Below the pieces are notes generated by a model. The model made no database searches. It saw nothing but the letters and a program-made list of their open reading frames with translations, and had not been told where the DNA came from. From Butyrivibrio fibrisolvens (GTDB taxonomy: Bacteria; Bacillota; Clostridia; Lachnospirales; Lachnospiraceae): 64,000 bases of DNA. How positions within the stretch are numbered: position 1 is the stretch's first letter; every line of letters begins with the position of its first letter. Below are positions 17,893 through 28,332 of this stretch, piece after piece. Both the position numbers and the translations under genes were made by a program. The stretch lies in assembly GCF_023206215.1 (NCBI RefSeq), contig NZ_CP065800.1, positions 2,294,001 through 2,358,000 of the forward strand, given 5' to 3'.

Positions 17893-19536
17893 ATGAAAGA
17901 AGAACGTCCTGTATTTGTAGTTGGACATAAGAATCCTGATACTGATAGCGTCTGTGCTGCTATTGCCTATGCAAGGCTTAAGACTATCATAACAGGAAAA
18001 GCATACGAACCAAGAAGAGCAGGTCATCTTAATGAGGAGACCAGCTATGTTCTTGATAGATTTGAAGTAGAAAAGCCTTTGATGCTGACTGATGTAAGAA
18101 CTCAGGTCAAGGATCTGGAGATAAGGGACCTTGCAGGCGCAGCAGGCGATACATCTTTGAAAGATGCGTGGGAGATCATGCGTAATGCCGGAGTTGTAAC
18201 TGTGTGCGTTACCAAGGATGACCAGCTTCAGGGTATCATCACTACCAATGATATCGTTACATCCTACATGGATGTATATGATTCAGATATACTCGCAAGT
18301 GCCAGAACTTCATACAAGAACATAGTCAAGACTCTTGATGGCAAGATGATAGTAGGAAGTGAAGAAGGCAATGTCGAAAAGGGTAAAGTCGTAGTTGCTG
18401 CAGCCAGCCCTGAAGTTATGGAGAATATCATCGATTCCGGAGATGTTGTTATCCTTGGCAATCGTTATGAGACTCAGCTGTGCGCTCTTGAAATGGATGC
18501 GGACTGTATCATAGTCTGCGACGGCGCAGAAGTTGCACAGACTATACAGAAGCAGGCAGTTGCTCACAACTGTCGTATCATCACTACTCCTCATGATACA
18601 TTTACGGCATCAAGACTTGTTAACAGTAGTATGCCTATAGATCACTTCATGAAGAGTGAGGGACTTGTATCCTTCCATATGGATGATTATATTGAGGACA
18701 TTCAGGAAGTTATGGCTCAGGAGCGTCATAGATATTTCCCTGTCCTTGATGAGTACGACAGATATGTGGGAATGATATCACGTCGTAATTTCCTGGGTGC
18801 AAGGAAGAAACAGCTCATACTTGTAGACCATAATGAGAAGAATCAGGCAGTACAAGGCATAGAATCTGCTGAGCTTTTAGAGATCATAGATCACCACAGG
18901 CTTGGTACTATTTCTACGTCTTCACCTGTTTTCTTTAGAAATCAGCCTCTGGGATCAACTTCTACTATTGTATACTTAATGTATAAAGAGAATCATGTTG
19001 ATATAGATCCTCAGACGGCCGGTCTTCTTATGGCTGCCATTTTATCTGATACACTTATGTACAGAAGCCCTACATGCACTCAGATTGACAAGAATGCCGG
19101 TGCAGAGCTTTCGATGATCGCCGGTGTTAATGCAGAAGAGTTTGCTATGGAGATGTTCCATGCAGGTAGTAATCTTGGCTCTAAAACAGGTCCTGAGATC
19201 ATACATCAGGATTTCAAGAAGTTCACGGTTGACAATAAGACTATCGGTATAGGACAGATCAACTCCATGAGCGCAGAAGAGCTTGCCGACATCAAGAAGA
19301 AAGTTGTATCTGAACTTGATAAGACACTTGCAGCAGACGGAATAGACATGATATTCTTCCTGCTTACAAATATATTAAAAGAATCATCTGACGTCGTATT
19401 CGCAGGAAACGGTGCAGAGAGTATTATAGAAAATGGATTTTCAGTTGAAACTAGAAATAACGGAGCATATCTGCAAGGCGTTGTGTCACGTAAGAAACAG
19501 TTCCTGCCTACAATCGTAGACACCTTAGAAGGTTGA
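17893..19536 (+). CDS. ppaC: Manganese-dependent inorganic pyrophosphatase with CBS-DRTGG insert
   Basis: Family II pyrophosphatase that hydrolyses PPi to phosphate. The DHH-type metal motifs are present: GHKNPDTDSV near the start, VDHNE at about residue 312 and DHHRLG at about 333; the C-terminal DHHA2 domain follows. Between residues about 75 and 300 are two CBS domains split by a DRTGG domain, the regulatory form controlled by adenine nucleotides in related enzymes. The 547-residue length fits this form exactly. GAGGTTATT precedes the ATG. Confidence 0.93.
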   Translation: MKEERPVFVVGHKNPDTDSVCAAIAYARLKTIITGKAYEPRRAGHLNEETSYVLDRFEVEKPLMLTDVRTQVKDLEIRDLAGAAGDTSLKDAWEIMRNAGVVTVCVTKDDQLQGIITTNDIVTSYMDVYDSDILASARTSYKNIVKTLDGKMIVGSEEGNVEKGKVVVAAASPEVMENIIDSGDVVILGNRYETQLCALEMDADCIIVCDGAEVAQTIQKQAVAHNCRIITTPHDTFTASRLVNSSMPIDHFMKSEGLVSFHMDDYIEDIQEVMAQERHRYFPVLDEYDRYVGMISRRNFLGARKKQLILVDHNEKNQAVQGIESAELLEIIDHHRLGTISTSSPVFFRNQPLGSTSTIVYLMYKENHVDIDPQTAGLLMAAILSDTLMYRSPTCTQIDKNAGAELSMIAGVNAEEFAMEMFHAGSNLGSKTGPEIIHQDFKKFTVDNKTIGIGQINSMSAEELADIKKKVVSELDKTLAADGIDMIFFLLTNILKESSDVVFAGNGAESIIENGFSVETRNNGAYLQGVVSRKKQFLPTIVDTLEG

Positions 19537-19567
19537 TCATCTGAAATCTTATTGGGAAAGGACTATA

Positions 19568-21274
19568 GTGAACGAGGTATTAAAAAGCAAAACACTTAGG
19601 GAGTTTTCAGAGATCTTGTTGAAGGATGATAATTCCATCAAGATATCTCAGGAAGCATTTGAGGCAGTATCAAAGTGGTTGCCATTGGGGAAGGTTGTTT
19701 TAGAAGTATCATTTACACCAAATGATACTAACATTATTATTGATAAAAAAAGAGTCTCCCGTCCCTTGTTTGTAAAAGATAAGGGACTGGAGCTGTCAGA
19801 ATATCAGGAGATATTTTCTTTTGGCCCTGCCGACAGGAATATCTGTTTTTTGTGTACTTCAACTTGTGAAGATGGACATTTTACAGAAGAAGAGAAAGAG
19901 ATACTTAGAACATTTCTTTCTGAAATGTATATTCATGTCGAAAGGATGTATCTGAAGAAGGGACTTAAAAAAGCCTACGTAACCCAGAAAGTATCCGGGC
20001 TTCCCAATCAGGTGGGATATATGGCAAAAGTTCTTGAATGTGTGAAGAAGAACTCTTATGATGCCTACACTGCTTTCTATTTCAACTTGCGTGGTTTCGG
20101 ACTTCTTAATTATGAGTTCGATGAAAAGGAAGTTGATGTCATTTTAAAACGCTACGGCAGAGAATTAAAGAAAAGACTCACCGAAGATGAAGAAGTAGGT
20201 CATCTTGGAGGAGATAATTTTGTTGCTTTTATCAAGAAGGACAGATCAGAGTATTTCTTAAACCAGATCAAGTCCATTCAGACTTATGGAATGTATAAGG
20301 GTAAGAGAATACCTGTAACTATTAAATCAACTATTGGAATCTATGATCTTGAAAGCGGCAACATCCACCATCCAGGCGAAGTTATAGGTCAGCCCGGAGC
20401 TGCGCTCAACTATGCAAGAAGGAAGCGCAGAAATGTTGTATGGATGACATCTGAGATCAAGAATGAGATCGATTATGACAAGCAGATCTATGACGGGCTT
20501 ACAAGTGCTATCAATAACGGGAATATCACAACCTATTATCAACCCAAAGTCAATCTTGAGACAGGAGAAGTAATAGGTGCAGAGGCTCTTGTAAGATGGA
20601 ACTATAAAGGAACGATGCTCTCTCCTGATGGATTTGTTCCGATTCTTGAGAAATCTACCAGAATTAGTGAGCTTGATTTCTTTATTTTAAGACAGGTATG
20701 CCGTATGATCGCTGAGAGGAAGAGAGCCGGAAAGGCTGTAGTGCCGATATCTGTTAACTTCTCAAAAAGGGATCTGGAGATACCCGATATTTCTTCGATC
20801 ATAACTAATATAATGGACAAATACGGTGTTGATAAGGATGAGATCATTATAGAAGTTACGGAGACAGCTTATTCAGATGAGCAGGAGAGACTTTTATCAT
20901 TCCTTAGACAGATGAGAGATAATGATATATCTACATCTATTGATGACTTTGGTACAGGCTATTCATCATTGTCTGTAATACGTGAGTTTCCTGTAAGTGA
21001 GATCAAGATCGATAAATCTTTTATCGACAAAGAGGTCCTGACAAGAGAGGATGAAGCTATAGTTGGATCTGTCATTGCTATGGCCCGCCTTTTAAGACTT
21101 CAGGTCATAACAGAGGGCGTAGACAACTGTGATCAGGTTGACTTTTTGCTAAGACTTGGATGCAGCAGTGCACAGGGATTTCTTTTTGATAAGCCGCTTA
21201 ACTACAATGACTTTAGCAAGATCCTTGACAGAGGACGTTATGAAGTTACGTGGGCCAAGAAGAAAAAGCAGTAA
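19568..21274 (+). CDS. EAL-domain c-di-GMP phosphodiesterase with degenerate GGDEF
   Basis: 568 residues, GTG start with GGAAAGGA upstream, 31 nt after the pyrophosphatase. The N-terminal 130 residues look GAF-like. The central GGDEF domain is degenerate (GGDNF at about residue 218), so likely not a cyclase. The EAL domain keeps catalytic and metal residues: GAEALVRW, the E in EVTET, DDFGTGYSSL, EGVD and QGFLFDKP. It should therefore cleave c-di-GMP. No membrane segment. It lies 123 nt before the type VII-like locus, possibly in the same transcription direction and control. Confidence 0.9.
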   Translation: MNEVLKSKTLREFSEILLKDDNSIKISQEAFEAVSKWLPLGKVVLEVSFTPNDTNIIIDKKRVSRPLFVKDKGLELSEYQEIFSFGPADRNICFLCTSTCEDGHFTEEEKEILRTFLSEMYIHVERMYLKKGLKKAYVTQKVSGLPNQVGYMAKVLECVKKNSYDAYTAFYFNLRGFGLLNYEFDEKEVDVILKRYGRELKKRLTEDEEVGHLGGDNFVAFIKKDRSEYFLNQIKSIQTYGMYKGKRIPVTIKSTIGIYDLESGNIHHPGEVIGQPGAALNYARRKRRNVVWMTSEIKNEIDYDKQIYDGLTSAINNGNITTYYQPKVNLETGEVIGAEALVRWNYKGTMLSPDGFVPILEKSTRISELDFFILRQVCRMIAERKRAGKAVVPISVNFSKRDLEIPDISSIITNIMDKYGVDKDEIIIEVTETAYSDEQERLLSFLRQMRDNDISTSIDDFGTGYSSLSVIREFPVSEIKIDKSFIDKEVLTREDEAIVGSVIAMARLLRLQVITEGVDNCDQVDFLLRLGCSSAQGFLFDKPLNYNDFSKILDRGRYEVTWAKKKKQ

Positions 21275-21397
21275 AAAAGCAGTAAAAGAAAAGCAGTAAA
21301 AAGAAATACAGCAAAAGAATTATATTTAAAGAAATATATTTAAATAAATACAAGAAAAGATAAAAAACTATAATTAGTATATAGTGCAGGAACTGAC

Positions 21398-24300
21398 ATG
21401 AGTATAGCTATTACGATATATTCCGAAAGCGCCTTTAAGGAATTTGTTCTTCCGGCGGGAGTTAACAGAAGGCTTGCTCTTCGTATAGAGAGCAGAAAGT
21501 TCCGTATCGAAGAAGATGTTGCGGTTCTTTTGGAAAATATAGGCGGAAAATGGAGATTTCTATCATCTGATGAAATAAACTCTGTAAAACTTCCACTTTG
21601 CAAGATTGAGAATGCCGGCTACGACCTCAAAGAGGGCGATAGCCTTTCTTTGCGTACAAGATACGGTGAACGTCTTGCGGTCATGGTAAGGGAAAAAGAA
21701 CAACCCTTTATTGCATACAAGAAGTATGATCTTAGTAATATAGTAAAACTTTCTATAGGAAGCGCTGATGATAGTGATGTAAAGTATTCTTTTCATATAT
21801 CTGACAGAGAGGTTATCTCATCCCTTCATGCCGTGATGGAAGCTGACACTAAAGAAGGCGGATGGATACTGACAGATAAGAGTACTAACGGAACATTTAT
21901 TAATGATATTGCTATACATGGTTCCAGAAAGCTGATTTTTGGCGACAGGATCAATATCTGGGGACTATATATGGTCTATGCAGGTGATGTGCTTGCTATA
22001 GATCAGACTTCGCATATGACTCTGTCAGATAAGCTCGTGCGGATAGATAATAAGCTGCAGGGTAGCGTAGATACCGGCAGAGATGAAAAGGCACCTGATT
22101 ATGCGGTGATGCCTGACAATTATAAGGTTATCTATCACAGACCTCCTCGTAATATGGACAGGCTCTGTTCAGATGAGATAATCCTAAAGCATCTTCCTGC
22201 AAGTGCCCATATGATCGCCAATGATTCTCTTTTGCCATATACAAGGGTGTCCAAAGAGATAAATCGTATAAGAGAGGACTATTCTGAGTATCTTGATGTG
22301 ATGGAAGAGAAGATCTCATCAAGCTGTGAAAGAAACAAGAAGATCTTAAACGACAGATATAAGAGCGCTGAAGAGGCTTGCGATTTTAAAAAGGGACTTC
22401 CGGATAATCTCTGGAGCAGAAATACTACCCACAAGGATTTTCTGTATCACAGAGTCGGCAAGGGCAGTATACCTTTTCAGATGAAGGTGGAACTGCCTGA
22501 AGGTGACAATGTTTTCTATGATGATGAGCTTGATAAAAGGTGCCTTGATATATCCAAAAAATACAAGATGCTTGAAGATGTACCTGTATGTGTGGACCTC
22601 TCCGGAGAGAATCTTATTGGTATAGTCGGTGGTAACGGTAAAAGGGGCTCATACCAGATAGTTTATGATCTTATAGCCCAGATCACAACTCAGAACTGCT
22701 ATACGGATGTAAAGCTTGCTTTCATTACAGCAAGTGATATATCAGGCAATAATGAATCCTGGTCCTTTGCCCTTTGGTTTCCTCATGTATGGTCTGAAGA
22801 CAGGAAGAGGAGATATATAGCTTTTGAACAGGAAGAGGTAAGTGATGTATGTTATGACCTTACTTCTGTGTTCAGGGAATATGTCAAGAATCCTGAAAAA
22901 GAGCATCCGCACTATGTGATCATAGTAGAGGATCAGTCTCTTCTTGAAGGAGAGCTCATAACCAAGTATCTTTCAGATCACGAGAATGCTCCTTTTGTTA
23001 CAACACTTCTTATGGCTGAGGATGTGGCTGATCTTCCAAATGCCTGCAACCTTGTTATAGAAAATGATAATAACTATAAAGGTATGTATTACATCCGCGA
23101 AGGCAGAGGCAGCGGAAGAGAGATAGAATTTGACAATATAAGTGCTGAGATCTTGTATGAGCTTTCAGGTACTTTGTCAACTGTTGTAGTTGATAATGAA
23201 GGCGGAGGCGGTGAGATTCCGGATGAAGTCAGCTTCTTTGATATGTATGGTGTATCAAGCCCGGAAGATCTGCATATTAAGGACAGATGGCGCAGAAACC
23301 GCACCTATGAAGGAATAAGAGGACGTATCGGCCAGATAGCCGGTGGGCGTCCTTGCATTCTTGACCTTCATGAGAAGTATCACGGTCCTCATGGACTTAT
23401 AGCAGGTACTACAGGTAGTGGTAAGTCTGAACTTCTGCAGACATTTATTTTGTCGCTTGCTGTGGAATACAGCCCTGAAGATATTGCCTTTTTCCTTATC
23501 GATTATAAGGGAGGCGGAATGGGCAATGCATTTGCAAAGCTTCCACACGTGGCCGGCCAGATATCTAACCTGTCCGGAGCGCTTGTTCGCCGCGCAATGG
23601 TTGCAATAAAAAGTGAGAACAGACGCAGGCAGCGCCTTTTTATAGAAAGCGGTGTTAATAATATTGATGCATATACAAGGCTTTATAAAAACGGTGAGAC
23701 TAAAGTTGCGCTTCCGCATCTTTTGGTAATAATAGATGAATTTGCACAGCTTAAGGCTGAAGAGCCTGATTTTATGCGCGAGCTTATAAGTGTTGCGCAG
23801 ATAGGTCGAAGCCTTGGAGTACATCTGATACTTGCTACTCAAAAGCCCTCAGGAACTGTGGATGATAATATCTGGAGTAACTCAAAGTTCAGAATCTGTC
23901 TGCGTGTACAGGACCAGAAGGATAGTATTGAGATGCTCCACAAAAGCGACGCAGCATTTTTGTCAACTACAGGTAGAGCTATCCTGCAGGTAGGAAGTGA
24001 TGAGCTTTATAAAGAGTTTCAGTCAGGTTATACAGGTCAGGCCTATGATAAGGATGGATCAGGTCACAAGATAACAGCAAGACTTCTCACTAACACAGGT
24101 CGTGAAGGACTTATTGGTAACTATCTTGAAAGCCGCCGCAAAGCTGCTCTTCGTCATGAATTCATCCTTGATCTTGTCAAAAATGAAGCTTCGCTTGTAG
24201 GTACAGCTTATGAAGATATGCTCTATCTTAATTTTGTAAGATTAAGAGATGAGATACTTGCGGCAGAACCTGAGCTTGACAAGGATCATGATGCTCTTGC

Positions 24301-26140
24301 AGACAGGATCATAGAGCGCTCTGAGACGGAGAATATAAGACTGCCTCAAAGACGTGAAAAAACTGAGCTTGAAAGTGTAATTGAATATATAATCGAATGT
24401 TCGAATGAACTTGAGCTCTACAATAATAGTCCGTTATGGCTTCCTGAACTGCCCAAAAAACTATCACTGGACTTGCTCGATGGTTACAAGAAGGCATCCT
24501 ATAACAGCGGCCGATGGCCACATATTATGGGCGGCGCTGATATCAAGGCTTATGCAGGTCTTATAGACGATCCTGTTAACCAGTATCAGATGCCTCTTAT
24601 TATCAATTTTTCAAGAGGTGGCAATACAGCTGTATGTGGTATGACACTTAGTGGTAAGAGTACGTTCTTGCAGACGGTTGTCTTTTCACTATATCAAAGC
24701 TATGACCCTTCTATGCTGAACGCTTATATCATTGATTTTGGCGGAAGAGCGTTTGAAGCTTTTGAAGATGATGCCCATACAGGCGGAATAGTATATGATA
24801 CAGATATCCAGAAAGTTCCCAATCTTATCTGTATGATACAGGATGAGATCATAAGGCGAAGAAAAGAGTATGCGGGAGCAGGATTTGACGGACTTCGTGC
24901 AGAAAAAGGCTTTAAGGATCCCGTGATCATTGTTGTGATCGATGACATGGCTTCACTGCGTGAGAAGACGGAAGGAGCATATGATGATGCCATCATTCAG
25001 ATTGCAAGGGAATGTGCATCTGTTGGTATATATCTTCTTATCTCCGGAAGCGGATTTGGAATGAGGGATATCCCCGGTAGAATGTCTGAGAGTATACGTA
25101 ACATATTCTGCTTGCAGATGGCTGATAAAGTCGGCTACATGGATGTACTTCGTACATCGCAGATAGAGATAATGCCTCAGGAATCCATAGCAGGAAGGGG
25201 CCTTATAATATCATCCGGTCATACGCTTGAGTTCCAGACAGCGCTTAGTGTGTGCGAAGATGATCTGACAAGGACTGAAAGTATCAAAGATATACTTTCT
25301 AAAGAGACTATGAGCTATCATGGGCCTAAAGCTATGGCTATACCGTATATTCCTGATAAGCCGTCATGGTCATTGTTTAAGGATTCTTTAACAAATATTG
25401 ATGCAGGATTGCTTCCTTTCGGTTATAATATTACAAGTGCACGTATCGAGAGTATTGATCTTGATATGACATATCTGTATCTGATAAGTGGAAGACCCAG
25501 AAGCGGTAAGACCAATCTTATCCGTATACTTTCCAGAACCTGCCGCTTTATCGGCGCCAGGGAAGTGACTGTATTTGAAACAAGCGGCAGAAAAGAGCTT
25601 AAAAACGATGCTTCAAATATGGGCTTTGGATATGTTTCGGAAGTAGACGGCGTGGTTGGATGGCTTAAAAATATAATTCCTGTTTTTAAAGAAAGATATG
25701 CTCTTAAGTCCAAACTTAAAGATGAGGGCGTAAGTGATGAAGATATCCTTCGTGAGATCAGAAAAGAAGGTCATCCGTATTTTATTTTCATAGATGATCT
25801 TGTGAGCTTTACTTTGATGATGCATAGTCCGGAAGGCGCAAGTCATAATCTTGCGGGTGCAATTACCAATCTGTTTGAGAAAGGCAGCCTGCTTGATATA
25901 TATTTCTTTGCAGCCTATGACGACGAAAAGAGAATGGATGCTGCAGGACTTTCGGTATACGAAAGCTTTACATCTTATAAAAATGGTATACATCTCGGCG
26001 GTATGGCTGATTCACAGAGTATACTCAGATTTGATGGTGTTCCGTATAGGAAGCTGACTGCTGCAGGAAAGCCCGGATCCGGTATCACATCATCATATAA
26101 TGATAAGGGCTCGGTACAGGTAGTGATTCCGCTTGCATAA
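21398..26140 (+). CDS. essC: EssC-type FtsK/SpoIIIE secretion ATPase
   Basis: The motor of type VII secretion in Firmicutes; 1580 residues, close to usual EssC length. N-terminal part: an EssC-type FHA-like domain, then a second FHA domain (SIGSADDSDV ... DKSTNGTFIND, about 125-200). A hydrophobic anchor of the usual kind is not evident to me around residues 200-300. Three ATPase domains follow: Walker A GTTGSGKSE (about 668) with Walker B VIIDEFAQL; GMTLSGKST (about 1081) with VVIDDMASL; and GRPRSGKTN (about 1365) with FIDDLVSF. All three Walker A lysines are kept, although the later domains are often degenerate. First gene of the secretion-like locus. Confidence 0.92.
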   Translation: MSIAITIYSESAFKEFVLPAGVNRRLALRIESRKFRIEEDVAVLLENIGGKWRFLSSDEINSVKLPLCKIENAGYDLKEGDSLSLRTRYGERLAVMVREKEQPFIAYKKYDLSNIVKLSIGSADDSDVKYSFHISDREVISSLHAVMEADTKEGGWILTDKSTNGTFINDIAIHGSRKLIFGDRINIWGLYMVYAGDVLAIDQTSHMTLSDKLVRIDNKLQGSVDTGRDEKAPDYAVMPDNYKVIYHRPPRNMDRLCSDEIILKHLPASAHMIANDSLLPYTRVSKEINRIREDYSEYLDVMEEKISSSCERNKKILNDRYKSAEEACDFKKGLPDNLWSRNTTHKDFLYHRVGKGSIPFQMKVELPEGDNVFYDDELDKRCLDISKKYKMLEDVPVCVDLSGENLIGIVGGNGKRGSYQIVYDLIAQITTQNCYTDVKLAFITASDISGNNESWSFALWFPHVWSEDRKRRYIAFEQEEVSDVCYDLTSVFREYVKNPEKEHPHYVIIVEDQSLLEGELITKYLSDHENAPFVTTLLMAEDVADLPNACNLVIENDNNYKGMYYIREGRGSGREIEFDNISAEILYELSGTLSTVVVDNEGGGGEIPDEVSFFDMYGVSSPEDLHIKDRWRRNRTYEGIRGRIGQIAGGRPCILDLHEKYHGPHGLIAGTTGSGKSELLQTFILSLAVEYSPEDIAFFLIDYKGGGMGNAFAKLPHVAGQISNLSGALVRRAMVAIKSENRRRQRLFIESGVNNIDAYTRLYKNGETKVALPHLLVIIDEFAQLKAEEPDFMRELISVAQIGRSLGVHLILATQKPSGTVDDNIWSNSKFRICLRVQDQKDSIEMLHKSDAAFLSTTGRAILQVGSDELYKEFQSGYTGQAYDKDGSGHKITARLLTNTGREGLIGNYLESRRKAALRHEFILDLVKNEASLVGTAYEDMLYLNFVRLRDEILAAEPELDKDHDALADRIIERSETENIRLPQRREKTELESVIEYIIECSNELELYNNSPLWLPELPKKLSLDLLDGYKKASYNSGRWPHIMGGADIKAYAGLIDDPVNQYQMPLIINFSRGGNTAVCGMTLSGKSTFLQTVVFSLYQSYDPSMLNAYIIDFGGRAFEAFEDDAHTGGIVYDTDIQKVPNLICMIQDEIIRRRKEYAGAGFDGLRAEKGFKDPVIIVVIDDMASLREKTEGAYDDAIIQIARECASVGIYLLISGSGFGMRDIPGRMSESIRNIFCLQMADKVGYMDVLRTSQIEIMPQESIAGRGLIISSGHTLEFQTALSVCEDDLTRTESIKDILSKETMSYHGPKAMAIPYIPDKPSWSLFKDSLTNIDAGLLPFGYNITSARIESIDLDMTYLYLISGRPRSGKTNLIRILSRTCRFIGAREVTVFETSGRKELKNDASNMGFGYVSEVDGVVGWLKNIIPVFKERYALKSKLKDEGVSDEDILREIRKEGHPYFIFIDDLVSFTLMMHSPEGASHNLAGAITNLFEKGSLLDIYFFAAYDDEKRMDAAGLSVYESFTSYKNGIHLGGMADSQSILRFDGVPYRKLTAAGKPGSGITSSYNDKGSVQVVIPLA

Positions 26141-26181
26141 GGCGCTTATGATTCAAACAATTTATAACACATGAGGTTAAT

Positions 26182-26904
26182 ATGGTTTATTATCTTTCAC
26201 TAGTGGACAGTATGCTTGAAACTCGCATGTTGAAAGAACTCGTTCCGGATTATGCGGCCAAGTATACTGATGATTATTGGGATTTTTGTTATACAGAAGA
26301 TTTCTATGAGGCAATGGCGAGGCTCCAAGAAGTCAGGAAACACGATATTTTAGTATGGGATACTACGGTCAGAGGAGCGGGCAATAAGCTTCTTTCATTA
26401 AGAAAAGACAACCCGACAGCCTTTTTGTTCCTCTTTGCTTCCAGCAGGACCAATCCCATGCTCTATGTAAGAGCCGGAATAGCACCGGATGCGCTTCTTT
26501 TAAAGCCTTTCGATATTGTTGCTCTTGATAAAGTATTAGAGGAGTCTTTTGATCTTATCCGTGACAGGCTCTCCAAGAGCAGAGGTCAGCTTATAAGTGT
26601 CTATACAGGTCATGCACAGAAATATCTCCAGCTTGACCTTATCGATTTTCTTGAAGCCAGAGATAAGAAGGTATTTGTCAGGATCAAGAATCAGGAGTAC
26701 GGATTGTATGAGACACTTGATGATCTTGAAAAGAAACTTCCGGATCATTTTAGAAGATGTCACAGAAGTTTTATAGTCAATATGCTTCATGCAGACAGCA
26801 TTATCATTTCGGAGAACGTTATCATCATGAAGAATGGTGACGTAGTACCTGTATCTAGAACATATAAGAAGGAAATCAAAGAGTATGGAATTGAAAATGA
26901 ATAA
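26182..26904 (+). CDS. LytTR-type DNA-binding regulator with receiver-like domain
   Basis: 240 residues. The C-terminal LytTR domain (about 140-235: YLQLDLIDFLEARDKKVFVRI ... RRCHRSFIVN) binds promoter DNA. The N-terminal 120 residues resemble a response-regulator receiver in fold (DILVWDTT, LFLFASS, LLLKPFD), but the phospho-acceptor neighbourhood is not canonical: an Asp is present in VWDTT, while the usual acidic pair near the start is not obvious. No histidine kinase adjoins. It sits 41 nt behind essC and probably controls this locus. Confidence 0.85.
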   Translation: MVYYLSLVDSMLETRMLKELVPDYAAKYTDDYWDFCYTEDFYEAMARLQEVRKHDILVWDTTVRGAGNKLLSLRKDNPTAFLFLFASSRTNPMLYVRAGIAPDALLLKPFDIVALDKVLEESFDLIRDRLSKSRGQLISVYTGHAQKYLQLDLIDFLEARDKKVFVRIKNQEYGLYETLDDLEKKLPDHFRRCHRSFIVNMLHADSIIISENVIIMKNGDVVPVSRTYKKEIKEYGIENE

Positions 26905-27682
26905 CGGTTATATAATGAGCAGACTTGATCTTTCAGTCCTTCTTTTATCTGCTAAAAAGGACAGAATCTGTTCACTGGCTCTGCCAAAGGCAAACGAAAT
27001 TGACGATCTTCAGATGCTTTCAAGCGCATTCAGACTTGCAAGAGACGGTCTGCTTGAAGTTCCTGTAAATGAGGATGTGCTTGATGAAAGTAAAAGGGAT
27101 TCTGCCATGAGAGCAGATGATATCCATCCTTCTAAAGAGGCTATGGATTTTATGGAGCCTTTACTTTCTGCTCAGAAAGTGATAATGCTGGTTCCTTATG
27201 ACAAGGAGATGGATCAGAAATTCATCTATATCAGCGATAAAGGAGTTACTTTAGTTGAAGCTGACAGCCATAGACAAGACAGAATAATCGTCACAGCTAT
27301 TGATAAAGAGGATTTTGAAGACTGGCTCAGACAATCTTTTGATCTTGAAGAGAATATTCCAGGATCAGAGGATGCCAGCAATGAATTCATAAAGGCTATA
27401 GATCCTGAAGATATTGAACGAGAGAATCTCAAAGCAGTCAGGAAGATGGATGTTATGGATCTTGAAACATGGATGGATGAAGCTTCTAAAAGTTCAGGAC
27501 TTACTCCTGTCTTTGCGATGTCATTCATGCGAGGAAGTGACGGTGTTGTGACCAAGTACAGAATGATGCTTCGTGGCAGATTTTCAGAATGGTGCATAGA
27601 GTGTCCGGCAGGAGATATTCTTTCAGAGGATGAAGGAATGGAAGTATGGCCGGCTTATGAGAAGATGTGGGCGAATATATGA
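26885..27682 (+). CDS. Type VII locus protein of unknown function (EspG/DUF5081-like position)
   Basis: 265 residues, soluble, acidic. I do not recognise a family with certainty. Its place between essC and the WXG-type genes, its size and the mixed alpha/beta pattern (short hydrophobic starts, then strands around MLVPYDKE and FIYISDKGVTLVEAD) recall the EspG-like chaperones of type VII systems, which bind substrates before export. The start overlaps the LytTR gene by 20 nt; ATG 26897 is an alternative. It overlaps the next gene's start as well, so translation is coupled. Confidence 0.5.
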   Translation: MELKMNNGYIMSRLDLSVLLLSAKKDRICSLALPKANEIDDLQMLSSAFRLARDGLLEVPVNEDVLDESKRDSAMRADDIHPSKEAMDFMEPLLSAQKVIMLVPYDKEMDQKFIYISDKGVTLVEADSHRQDRIIVTAIDKEDFEDWLRQSFDLEENIPGSEDASNEFIKAIDPEDIERENLKAVRKMDVMDLETWMDEASKSSGLTPVFAMSFMRGSDGVVTKYRMMLRGRFSEWCIECPAGDILSEDEGMEVWPAYEKMWANI

Positions 27683-27927
27683 TACTTGTTGATTTGCAGG
27701 TTGTATCTCTTGACAGGCATTATCAGTTCAGTCTGGATGAGTCCAAGACTGTCTTTGAACTTATAACAGAGATCAAAGATATCCTGTGCCAGAAAGAACA
27801 GTGTGAGATGATGGGAGACGATGATGATCTTATGCTATGTTCAGTCTCACAAAACAGGATCTTGGAAAAAGGTAAAACGCTTTCTCAGCAGGGGGTACGT
27901 AGCGCAGAGCGCTTGCTATTGTTTTAG
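27679..27927 (+). CDS. esaB: EsaB/YukD-like ubiquitin-fold protein
   Basis: 82 residues with a beta-grasp pattern: MILVDLQVVSL, QFSLDESKTVFELITEIKDIL helix, then LCSVSQNRILEKGKTLSQQG and a final RLLLF strand. This is the EsaB/YukD family, small cytoplasmic regulators of type VII secretion. The ATG at 27679 overlaps the preceding stop (ATGA); a GTG 4 codons earlier is less likely. Confidence 0.8.
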   Translation: MILVDLQVVSLDRHYQFSLDESKTVFELITEIKDILCQKEQCEMMGDDDDLMLCSVSQNRILEKGKTLSQQGVRSAERLLLF

Positions 27928-27939
27928 TAGAGGTTGATT

Positions 27940-28332
27940 ATGAGAGTTGATACAGATATTTTAAAAGAGGCAGCTGACAGCAGAGTTAAAATCTGTAAGA
28001 GGCTGGAAGACAGATCGCTTGAACTTCAAAGGCTTATCAAAGAACTGGAGTCTTATGAGGGTTTTGATGATATATGTAGTCAGGCTAGGGATATCAATGC
28101 AGGTCTTATTAAGGATATCCTTAGAATAAGACAGATGGGTATAGCTCTTCACAGCATATCCAGAATTTATGAAGATGGAGAGAAGCTTATCGCTGATCAT
28201 TCTGATGGAACAGGCTTTATTATCAAGGGACGAGAGCTCGGAATCCTCAATGATCTTGAACCACTGCGAGCTTCCTATGAACGTGTTGTAAGTGGCGATA
28301 GTCTAAGGAACATAGGAGGTGAAGAAAGTTGA
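27940..28332 (+). CDS. Small helical protein of the type VII locus
   Basis: 130 residues, almost wholly helical, with heptad-like spacing (LKEAADSRVKICKRLEDRSLELQRLIKEL). GAGGTTGATT precedes ATG 27940. It overlaps the next gene by 4 nt. Size, position and helicity recall the small partner proteins encoded beside WXG/LXG substrates in Bacillus-type loci (DUF5082-like), but there is no clear WXG turn. Could be a secreted partner or a chaperone. Confidence 0.55.
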   Translation: MRVDTDILKEAADSRVKICKRLEDRSLELQRLIKELESYEGFDDICSQARDINAGLIKDILRIRQMGIALHSISRIYEDGEKLIADHSDGTGFIIKGRELGILNDLEPLRASYERVVSGDSLRNIGGEES